Source: Gammaproteobacteria bacterium (GTDB lineage: Bacteria > Pseudomonadota > Gammaproteobacteria > GRL18). From it: DNA of 5,478 nt. The stretch spans positions 1 to 5,478 of the forward strand of contig JANELJ010000155.1 of the NCBI GenBank assembly GCA_024511395.1, in the 5' to 3' direction. The notes beneath the pieces were generated by a model. That model was not told the DNA's origin, searched no databases, and worked only from the letters and a program-made list of their open reading frames with translations. Position 1 is the first letter of the stretch; the number at the start of each line of letters is the position of its first letter. A program made the translations under genes and the position numbers. This document shows positions 1 through 5,268 of the stretch, one piece after another.

Positions 1-2
1 AA

Positions 3-245
3 AAGGCATTAAAACGGCGCAGTGCGATTGAGCCTGAAATTGGTCATATGAAAAATGATGGCCGTTTAGACCGCTGCTACCTCAAAGGTGCAGTCGGTGA
101 TGCCATTAATGTGGTTATGGTGGCCGCTGGTCATAACTTAAGAAAGATCCTCAATAAGCTCCGGCTTTTGTGGCTCAAAATTATTTCCGGTTTGATGGGA
201 TATTTTATCAAACCAGAACAATCAGCCGCTTTAAACCTGGCTTGA
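3..245 (+). CDS. IS5-superfamily DDE transposase, C-terminal fragment (5' end outside window)
   Basis: The frame is open from base 3, so the fragment is about 80 residues; the Met at 48 is internal and not the start. It carries the C-terminal part of the DDE (RNase H-fold) transposase that cuts and joins the ends of its own IS. The segment RRSAIEPEIGHMK fits the IS4/IS5 signature R(3)E(6)K: Arg, three residues, the catalytic Glu, six residues, Lys. It is followed by the NDGRLDRCYLKG and GDAIN blocks typical of IS5-type transposases. The two catalytic Asp residues lie upstream of the window. The fragment ends in a TGA at 243-245, 36 bases before the inferred IS end. Nothing visible disrupts it, so the full gene could be intact. 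Confidence 0.88.
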   Translation, partial: KALKRRSAIEPEIGHMKNDGRLDRCYLKGAVGDAINVVMVAAGHNLRKILNKLRLLWLKIISGLMGYFIKPEQSAALNLA

Positions 246-281
246 TGTCAGACTTAAAACGGTATTATTCAGGTTGAACTA
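72..281 (+). repeat. Long inverted repeat, left arm (pairs with 5269-5478)
   Basis: These 210 bases match the reverse complement of 5269-5478 without gaps. I count six differences, at 122, 131, 215, 217, 218 and 252. The two at 122 and 131 are synonymous in the transposase, and the cluster at 215-218 changes one residue (Glu here, Gly in the other copy). The right arm runs to the window edge, so the repeat probably continues outside. Inverted copies of this kind are substrates for homologous inversion of the DNA between them. Confidence 0.93.
187..216. repeat. Stem-loop inside the transposase 3' end (left copy)
   Basis: ggtttgat at 189-196 pairs perfectly with atcaaacc at 207-214 around a 10-base loop. 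In the right IS copy the same hairpin is two base pairs longer (ccggtttgat at 5334-5343 with atcaaaccgg at 5354-5363). A substitution at 215 breaks the next pair in this copy. The hairpin is in coding sequence about 30 bases before the stop codon. A role in mRNA stability or expression control of the transposase is possible but not shown. Confidence 0.55.
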
Positions 282-293
282 AATAATACCGTT
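258..293. repeat. 12-bp inverted repeat straddling the left IS boundary
   Basis: aacggtattatt at 258-269 pairs perfectly with aataataccgtt at 282-293 around a 12-base loop that contains the IS terminus. The left arm is IS sequence and recurs in the right copy; the right arm lies just outside the IS and has no counterpart beside the right copy. Read on the minus strand the stem is followed by a short T run, so it could weakly terminate transcription coming from the ElyC-like gene. The stem is AT-rich, and there is no T tract on the plus strand. The function is unknown. Confidence 0.6.
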
Positions 294-343
294 CCCTGAT
301 CACTTATGTTCCCTCTCCCTCTGGGAGAGGATCAGGGTGAGGG
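294..343. repeat. Nested palindromic intergenic repeat (CCCTCTCCC...GGGTGAGGG type)
   Basis: cctctccc (312-319) pairs with gggagagg (323-330) around a 3-base loop. An outer pair ccctgatc (294-301) and gatcaggg (330-337) encloses it, sharing one base. The run ends in gggtgaggg (335-343). Palindromes of this CCCTCTCCC/GGGAGAGG...GGTGAGGG pattern are common as dispersed intergenic repeats in several gammaproteobacteria (recalled, not searched). It sits between the IS and the 3' end of the ElyC-like gene. It may be a dispersed REP-like element or an mRNA 3'-end structure. No T run follows it on either strand, so it is not a classical terminator. Confidence 0.6.
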
Positions 344-349
344 CCTTCT

Positions 350-1094
350 TTATAACCTTATCTTATACCACCCGTAACCAATCAACTCATGCAGAGCCAG
401 ATAGTTTTGCCAGAGTGACTTACTATTGGGTATAAAATCCCCGTGAATATAATCAATTTCACTGTGCATAAAGCCTATAGGTGCCGGAGTAATATTGTCA
501 AATACTGGCTTAAAGGCAAGTAATGCCTTGGGCATATGAAAGGCACTGGCCACCAGCAGAGGCCGGGTAAAATTATGCTGGCTCATTATCGCTTTAGAAA
601 AACGGGCATTTTCCATTGTGTTGGTGCTTTGCTGTTCAACAAAAATATTAGCGGTGATCTTAAACTCCTGCTGTAACACCTGCTTCAGTAATATCATTAC
701 GTTCTATACCACCGTTCACAATCACCGGCAAGCCGGTCTGTTTCTGCAGACGAACACCATAACGTAAACGCAGTAAGGTAAAATAACCCACATCCGGCTT
801 ATTATCATATTCCTTTGCCCTGGACTGTATGCCGCCTGCCAGAATAATAATGACATCATTATCCAGCTTTTTAATTGATGCCTGAGTTAAAGGCGGCACA
901 GTTTCCAGCAAGCCGTATAAATGGTGTGTGGTGGTGGAAATACTTAACACATAAATAATAATAATCTGTATCACCAACAGCCGCTTAACCATACGCACAT
1001 GTCTGACAAACAGGATGGTTAATAGCAACAGGGTAATAAACAAACCCGGCGGCATAAACAGCAGTTCAAATATTCGGGTAATATAAAGACTCAT
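350..1094 (-). pseudogene. YdcF/ElyC-family (DUF218) inner-membrane protein, frameshifted
   Basis: This family comprises membrane-anchored envelope proteins, with E. coli ElyC and SanA as members linked to cell-envelope integrity; the biochemical activity is not settled. The first frame (1094 down to 660) gives 144 residues. It has two hydrophobic segments at about 8-30 and 36-54, the N-terminal LLFMPPGL seen in ElyC-like proteins, and the first DUF218 block (DVIIILAGG near 80-88, then VIVNGG near 124-129). After ITEA near base 681 the homology moves to another frame, giving VLQQEFKI, TNTMENA and VASAFHMPKA and ending DFIPNSKSLW...ALHELIGYGW at the TAA (350-352). One base (680) is surplus between the two frames. 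Family members usually have several more residues between the SEA-like motif and the next helix, so a deletion of about 14 bases is as likely as a single insertion. The start codon has no strong Shine-Dalgarno site. A sequencing error cannot be excluded. Confidence 0.85.
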
Positions 1095-1177
1095 CAGGCA
1101 TAATCATTTATGATTTATTTAGGATAACTTTTATTATCTTGTAACATTACTTACCTAAAAGCAAGACGGAGATTTTT
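1095..1177. promoter_or_regulatory. Divergent AT-rich intergenic region between the ElyC-like gene and topB
   Basis: The 83 bases between two divergent starts must hold the promoters of both genes if they are not read from elsewhere. For topB, tattat at 1132-1137 resembles a -10 hexamer, but no good -35 lies at the right distance. For the leftward gene the minus strand offers ttacaa, 17 bases, then taaata, a weak sigma-70-like pair. No clear operator palindrome is visible. The promoter positions are guesses. Confidence 0.3.
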
Positions 1178-1180
1178 TTG
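1168..1180 (+). promoter_or_regulatory. Shine-Dalgarno site and TTG start of topB
   Basis: ggag at 1168-1171 stands six bases before the TTG at 1178-1180, with the gap made almost wholly of T. No ATG or GTG lies in frame between the upstream stop (TAA at 1142-1144) and this point. The next in-frame ATG is codon 36, which would delete the Toprim Glu motif (CEKPSQ). TTG is therefore the best-supported start. Confidence 0.75.
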
Positions 1181-3154
1181 GCGGGAAAAACCACCGGCAA
1201 TACCCTGTACCTGTGTGAGAAACCCTCTCAGGGCCGTGATATTGCCGCCTTTCTGGGTGCTCATCAGCGCCGCAACGGCTACATGCAGGGACAGGGCATA
1301 CTGGTGTCCTGGTGTATCGGTCACCTTCTGGAACTGGCACCCCCGGATGCTTATGATAAGCGCTATAAACGCTGGGCCTTAAATGACCTGCCCATAATTC
1401 CTCAGCAGTGGAAGCTGGAAACTAAAAAATCCACCGCTAAACAACTCACGGTGTTAAAAAGCCTGTTAAAACAATGTCAGGCCGTAGTAATTGCCACCGA
1501 TGCGGATCGGGAAGGTGAAACCATTGCCCGGGAAGTGCTGGACTATCTGCATTATAACGGTGATATACAGCGCTTATGGCTGTCGGCTCTAGACAAGATC
1601 AGCATACAGAGAGCCTTTAACCATCTTAAAAGCAACCAGGATACCCTGCCCCTGTATCGATCCGGCCTGGCCCGCAGTCGGGCAGACTGGCTTGTCGGTA
1701 TGAACCTGACCCGGGCGTTTACACTTAAGGCCAATAATCGTCAGGTACTTTCTGTGGGGCGGGTTCAGACACCCACCCTGGCACTAGTGGTAAAACGGGA
1801 TCGGGAGATCAGTCAGTTTATACAGCAAACCTATTATGATGTGGAGGCTTTTTTCCAGGCCGGTGACGGAGTATTAAAAACTCAGTGGCTGTTTGATCCC
1901 AAATGTAAAACCCACTGTTTTGATAAAGCCGTCGCCGAGGCTCTGATACAACGTTGTGAAAATCAGCACGGTCAGGTCAGCAAGGCTCAGACCCAGCGTA
2001 AAAAACAGCCTCCGCCGCTGCTGTATAATCTTTCCGGCCTGCAGCAGGAGGCCTCCCGACGCTGGGGCTATGGTGCCCAGGAGGTATTGAATATTGCCCA
2101 AGCGCTTTATGAAACGCACAAACTCACCAGTTATCCGAGAAGCGACTGTGAATACCTGCCCCTAAGCCAGTTTAAAGATATATCCTCTGTATTACAGGCT
2201 ATGTGCAAAACCGATCCTACCATCTGTGAGCTGATTGCACAGGCCGAACAGCAACAGCAGTCCCGGGTCTGGAATGATAAAAAAATTACCGCTCATCATG
2301 CCATTATTCCCACTCAGGCCACCACCCCTGTCAGCCGCCTGAATGACCGCAAAAAGAATATTTATGATTTAATCCGTCGTCGCTATCTGGCTCAGTTTTT
2401 TCCGGATTTTGAATATGACCAGAGTATTATTATCGTCAGTATCGGCCAGGATCAGTTTAAGGCCAGTGGTAATATCACACGGATTACTGGCTGGAAAGCG
2501 GTGATCAGAGAGACTTATAATAACCAGGACAAAGAGCAGCAACTGCCCGCCGTATCCAGGGGAGAATCTCTGCTATGCAGTCAACTGGAACTAAAGAAAA
2601 AACAGACCAAACCACCCAGACACTATACCGAAGGCACCTTGATCCGTGCCATGGAAACCATCGGCAGTCAGGTCACTGACAAGGTCATGAAAAAAATTCT
2701 GCGTGAGACGACCGGTCTGGGTACCCAGGCCACCCGTGCCAATATTATTCAGATCCTGTTGCAGCGAAAGTTTATTCAAAAGGATAAAAAACTTATTAAA
2801 GCCACGGAACTGGGCTTTAAGCTAATTGATTCAGTCCCTGAAAGCATTAAGGATCCGCTGTTAACCGCACAGTGGGAACAGCAGTTAGAGGATCTGGCCA
2901 ATAACCGGGAAGATAATATTGAAGGCTTTTTACAGCAGCAGATTGATCTGCTTAATAGTATTCTCCGTCAGTTAAAGCAGGGCGGGCAATCACCCAAACT
3001 CTCTGCATCAGTAAAATACCAGAGCTGCTCAGTCTGCCCGCAATGTGGTAAACCACTGGAGATCCGCAAAGCAGTTAAGGGCAAACGCATTGGCCAGAAT
3101 TATATCGGCTGCAGTGGCTTTCCAAACTGCCGGTTTTTTTCCTGGGATATATAA
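1178..3154 (+). CDS. topB: DNA topoisomerase III (type IA topoisomerase)
   Basis: TopB cuts one DNA strand through a 5'-phosphotyrosine link, passes another strand and reseals, thereby decatenating replication and recombination intermediates. The 658-residue protein is close to E. coli TopB in length (653). The Toprim domain is at about 8-150, with the Mg-binding Glu14 in LCEKPSQ and Asp108/Asp110 in ATDADREGE. The conserved SVGRVQTPT block is at 192-200. The catalytic tyrosine is Tyr319 in LTSYPRSDCEYLP, matching Tyr328 of E. coli. AHHAIIPT (372-379), PPRHYTEGTL (479-488) and TGLGTQATRA (512-521) follow in the family order. Unlike E. coli TopB, the C-terminus has a four-cysteine zinc ribbon (Cys620, Cys623, Cys645, Cys651). 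ATDADREGE also resembles Pseudomonas-chromosome, ICE and plasmid TopB/TraE proteins more than the GDPDREGQ of E. coli. No mobility or conjugation genes lie beside it, so I take it as chromosomal. All key residues are present. The stop is 7 bases from the convergent pyk stop. Confidence 0.96.
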   Translation: MAGKTTGNTLYLCEKPSQGRDIAAFLGAHQRRNGYMQGQGILVSWCIGHLLELAPPDAYDKRYKRWALNDLPIIPQQWKLETKKSTAKQLTVLKSLLKQCQAVVIATDADREGETIAREVLDYLHYNGDIQRLWLSALDKISIQRAFNHLKSNQDTLPLYRSGLARSRADWLVGMNLTRAFTLKANNRQVLSVGRVQTPTLALVVKRDREISQFIQQTYYDVEAFFQAGDGVLKTQWLFDPKCKTHCFDKAVAEALIQRCENQHGQVSKAQTQRKKQPPPLLYNLSGLQQEASRRWGYGAQEVLNIAQALYETHKLTSYPRSDCEYLPLSQFKDISSVLQAMCKTDPTICELIAQAEQQQQSRVWNDKKITAHHAIIPTQATTPVSRLNDRKKNIYDLIRRRYLAQFFPDFEYDQSIIIVSIGQDQFKASGNITRITGWKAVIRETYNNQDKEQQLPAVSRGESLLCSQLELKKKQTKPPRHYTEGTLIRAMETIGSQVTDKVMKKILRETTGLGTQATRANIIQILLQRKFIQKDKKLIKATELGFKLIDSVPESIKDPLLTAQWEQQLEDLANNREDNIEGFLQQQIDLLNSILRQLKQGGQSPKLSASVKYQSCSVCPQCGKPLEIRKAVKGKRIGQNYIGCSGFPNCRFFSWDI

Positions 3155-3161
3155 TACTAGC

Positions 3162-4613
3162 TTATGGTACTGTTAAAACACGTACCATATTAGTACCACC
3201 GGCTTCCTGTCCCGGGCCGGCGGTGACGACAATAATGTCCTTGGACTTGATAAAGCCGCAGCGTTTGCCTTCTTCCAGAGCATAATCCAGTTTTTCGTTG
3301 TTATTGCCACCTTCCTTGTACAGAATGGAATACACCCCCCAGTTCATGGCTGAGCGCAGTACAACGGATTCGGTACAGGTTACCGCCAGAATTAAGGATT
3401 CAGGGCGATATTTGGAGATTTGCCGAGAGGTAAAGCCCGATTCAGTCAGGCTGATAATGGCGACTGCTTTTAAATGGTTGGCCATGGTGATGGCCGCCTG
3501 GCTGACGGCTTCGGTCACTACATTACTGTTATGAGGGCGGATACTCTGCAGATAACCGAACTCCGCCAGTGATGCCTCGGCACGCTCTGCCAGTAGGGCC
3601 ATCATTTTAACGGCTTCTACCGGGTATCGGCCCATGGCGGTTTCACCGGACAACATAATAGCAGAGCTGCCGTCAAGAATGGCATTGGCCACATCACTGG
3701 CTTCTGCACGGGTGGGTTTGGGATTATTTTCCATAGAGGCCAGCATTTCGGTGGCTACAATAACCGGTTTACCACTGGTTACTGTGGACTGAATAATACG
3801 CTTCTGCATTCCGGGCACATCAGCTAGGGGTAACTCCACACCCAGATCACCACGGGCCACCATGGTACCGTCTGCCACCGCCACAATAGCGCTTAGATTT
3901 TCTATACCGGCCTTGTTTTCTATCTTGGCAATAACCGGAATACTGACCCCTTTATCTTCCAGAATGGAACGTATTTTTATAACATCATCGGCAGTCTGGA
4001 CAAAAGAAGCGGCGATATATTCCACATTATTTTCAGCGGCAAAACTGAGTTCTTTTAAAATTTCTTTCTGGTTTTCCGGGCTGACAGCGCTCATTTCCAG
4101 CTGGGTTTCCGGCAGGTTGACGCTTTTATTTTCTCTAAGCAGGCCGCCATGAATGACCTGGCAATGCACTTCACCACCATGAGTCTGTTCAATTTTGGTC
4201 ACCGCCAGTTCAATTGCACCGTCATTAAGCAGAATATGAGTGCCTTCCTTAACTTCATTATGCAGATTATTATAGTTAACGGATACGCCCTGCTCATTAC
4301 CCTCTCTGGCATAGGAGTACAGAATAAAATTCTCACCGGCAGTTAATTCAACGCTAGAACCCGCCAGTTTTCCAGTGCGGATTTCGATACCCTTGGTGTC
4401 TGCCATAATGGCAATATGCTGACCCATTTCCCGGGCTACCCGGCGTATCATCTCCAGCCGTTTCTGCTGGGTTTCATCCACACCAAAGGACATATTCAGG
4501 CGGGCAACATTCATACCCGCATTAATCATCTGTTTCAGTATTTCGGGGGAATCACTGGCAGGACCAATGGTGGCAACAATTTTGGTTTTACGTAGGGCTG
4601 GGGCATTACTCAT
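3162..4613 (-). CDS. pyk: Pyruvate kinase, divergent at several active-site positions
   Basis: This enzyme converts phosphoenolpyruvate and ADP to pyruvate and ATP in the cytoplasm, the last step of glycolysis. The 483 residues are full length (E. coli PykF 470, PykA 480) and run from KTKIVATIGP (9-18) through the TIM barrel and B domain to the C-terminal GGTNMVRVL (472-480). Core residues are kept: Arg38, Asn40 and Ser42; Asp72 and Thr73; Arg79; Lys230 and Glu232 in AKIEN; Asp256 in ARGDLGVE; Thr288; and the PTRAEASDVANAILDG block (300-315). Three near-invariant positions differ: the His of NFSHG is Phe43 (NMSFG), the Pro of DTKGPEIR is Ile76, and the Gln of ATQML is Glu289. Glu77 predicts K+ dependence by the known Glu/Lys rule. 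The C-terminal part resembles PykA (MANHLKAVA, TESGF). The gene stands alone, not in a pgk-pyk-fba cluster. AAAGA lies seven bases before the ATG and is a weak ribosome site. Catalysis is probably retained; altered kinetics is inference. Confidence 0.95.
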   Translation of the reverse strand: MSNAPALRKTKIVATIGPASDSPEILKQMINAGMNVARLNMSFGVDETQQKRLEMIRRVAREMGQHIAIMADTKGIEIRTGKLAGSSVELTAGENFILYSYAREGNEQGVSVNYNNLHNEVKEGTHILLNDGAIELAVTKIEQTHGGEVHCQVIHGGLLRENKSVNLPETQLEMSAVSPENQKEILKELSFAAENNVEYIAASFVQTADDVIKIRSILEDKGVSIPVIAKIENKAGIENLSAIVAVADGTMVARGDLGVELPLADVPGMQKRIIQSTVTSGKPVIVATEMLASMENNPKPTRAEASDVANAILDGSSAIMLSGETAMGRYPVEAVKMMALLAERAEASLAEFGYLQSIRPHNSNVVTEAVSQAAITMANHLKAVAIISLTESGFTSRQISKYRPESLILAVTCTESVVLRSAMNWGVYSILYKEGGNNNEKLDYALEEGKRCGFIKSKDIIVVTAGPGQEAGGTNMVRVLTVP

Positions 4614-4743
4614 AATTAATTCTTTATAGTCAGATAAAAAATGGCTGGATGAAAAGAGGACATATTGTTCCTGAATTGCAGATTTTTTTCATCTCAGCAC
4701 TTATCATATCATAGCTGAAGACTAAGCCTGTTACTAGACATCT
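4614..4743 (-). promoter_or_regulatory. Upstream region of pyk
   Basis: These 130 bases separate the EAL remnant's stop from the pyk start and most likely carry the pyk promoter. On the minus strand two overlapping tatgat hexamers (4703-4708 and 4708-4713) resemble -10 boxes, but neither has a good -35 partner about 17 bases upstream. A weak 5-6 bp stem (tcagc/gctga type, near 4694-4718) surrounds them. No U-rich terminator for the upstream gene is visible on the minus strand. No riboswitch or operator could be recognised. Confidence 0.3.
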
Positions 4744-4881
4744 TTACGTTGTTGTAATATCCTCTGTCATGGGTTTATGGATCAGATAACCCTGTATATT
4801 TTCGCATTGTTCGGCCAGCAGAAAAGCCTGCTGTTCTTCGGTTTCTACGCCTTCCGCTATAACCTCCAGATCATAAATCGG
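4744..4881 (-). pseudogene. EAL-domain (cyclic-di-GMP phosphodiesterase) gene, C-terminal remnant
   Basis: The minus strand encodes about 45 residues ending in TAA (4744-4746). They contain YDLEVIAEGVETEEQ, then LAEQCENIQGYLIHKPM. This is the end of the EAL fold: the AEGVET motif with its conserved Glu, and the QGYL-x-x-KP motif near the C-terminus. Intact EAL proteins hydrolyse cyclic-di-GMP. Reading upstream, homology stops at about 4876, and a stop codon in the same frame occurs at 4882-4884, so the other ~200 residues of the domain and any sensor domains are missing. There is no start codon in the fragment, so it is a non-functional stub. It was probably cut by the insertion or rearrangement that brought in the unassigned segment and the IS to its right. 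Confidence 0.88.
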
Positions 4882-4947
4882 TCATAGTTTTTTGGATTAC
4901 TATCAAGAATAATGGCTATCAGGCAAGTTGTCTATGTAGATTGACCA

Positions 4948-5031
4948 TCAATTAAAATATTTTTTGTAATTACTGCTCTTCATAGGTATGTCTTTAAGGA
5001 TTTTATCATTTCGTTTCAATAGTTTACCCAT
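4948..5031 (-). CDS. Very small ORF (27 aa) overlapping the end of the 72-aa ORF
   Basis: The predicted peptide is short and lysine-rich (starts MGKLLKRND, ends YKKYFN). Its ATG shares one base with the TGA of the upstream 72-codon ORF (a TGATG overlap), an arrangement often linked to translational coupling. ggag lies ten bases before the ATG. No family is recognised. At this length an open frame in AT-rich DNA arises easily by chance, so it may be meaningless or the displaced tail of a frameshifted gene. Confidence 0.15.
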   Translation of the reverse strand: MGKLLKRNDKILKDIPMKSSNYKKYFN

Positions 5032-5249
5032 CAGGATGTAACTCCATAATTAGGTTCTACACCAAACTGATAAAGTCCAGTAGACTTATCTCGTTTAGGA
5101 TGAGCTCTGCCGGTATTTTCTTTCAGGAAAAAATATGTTCTTTCAAGCACATCCGTTAATTGTTTTCGTTTATGGTTAACAATGGATTCCAATAATGAAT
5201 ACCACCAGTAAACGGTTGTTTTGGAGATCGTCAACGTTGACATCTCCAT
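5031..5249 (-). CDS. Hypothetical 72-aa protein, possibly a gene fragment
   Basis: The product begins MEMSTLTISK and ends FGVEPNYGVTS. I do not recognise it. It has an aromatic stretch (VYWWYSLLE, about 13-21), then a basic helix-like stretch (NHKRKQLTDVLERTYFFLK, about 25-43) and a polar Gly/Asn-rich tail. No membrane segment, signal peptide or Cys/His metal site is visible. An in-frame TAG stands two codons before the ATG, so the frame does not extend into the IS. No Shine-Dalgarno site precedes the first ATG, and the ggag before Met3 touches it directly, which argues against efficient translation. Its 5' end lies 19 bases from the IS end, so its own promoter may have been displaced. The protein-like composition suggests a remnant of a real gene; an accidental ORF is also possible. 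Confidence 0.35.
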   Translation of the reverse strand: MEMSTLTISKTTVYWWYSLLESIVNHKRKQLTDVLERTYFFLKENTGRAHPKRDKSTGLYQFGVEPNYGVTS

Positions 5250-5268
5250 TTTGTTCTATGCTACTACA

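Larger units (their letters stand above)
1..281 (+). mobile_element. 3' end of an IS5-superfamily insertion sequence, left copy (partial)
   Basis: This is the right-hand part of an insertion sequence that begins outside the window. It holds the transposase 3' end and a short non-coding tail. The IS side of the boundary is set by comparison with the inverted copy at the right edge: the two agree up to the bases ggttgaacta (ending at 281) and then diverge. The true end may be one to four bases earlier if the shared 'cta' is target sequence, since IS5-group elements often insert at CTAR or TNA sites (family knowledge). The other terminal inverted repeat and the target duplication are not in the window, so the IS cannot be named. 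Confidence 0.85.
4882..5268. other. Unassigned AT-rich segment between the EAL stub and the right IS copy
   Basis: This 387-base stretch is more AT-rich than its neighbours and matches no family I can name. It begins where EAL homology ends and stops at the IS boundary, so both edges are junctions. It holds two small overlapping minus-strand ORFs (listed separately). No terminal inverted repeat or target duplication is evident at the two edges; a short catag/ctatg echo (4883-4887 and 5256-5260) is too small to count. It could be a decayed mobile element or a foreign fragment. Confidence 0.45.

Noticed and set aside
1155..1340. Minus-strand open frame over the topB start
   Set aside because: It overlaps the highly conserved Toprim coding sequence, its product has no recognisable motif, and it is explained as a shadow of topB. 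The same holds for the other antisense frames within topB and pyk.
1178..3154. Topoisomerase belonging to an integrative conjugative element
   Set aside because: The sequence resembles ICE-type TopB in places, but no integrase, relaxase, single-strand binding or conjugation gene lies nearby, and its neighbours are chromosomal-type genes.
3155..3200. Bidirectional rho-independent terminator between topB and pyk
   Set aside because: An 8-bp stem with an 11-base loop exists, but it lies within the pyk coding end and neither strand has a T run after it.
4680..4720. Terminator made by the T tract at 4683-4689 and the nearby stem
   Set aside because: The T run lies on the wrong side of the stem for the plus strand, and on the minus strand it reads as A, so it cannot be the U tract of an intrinsic terminator.
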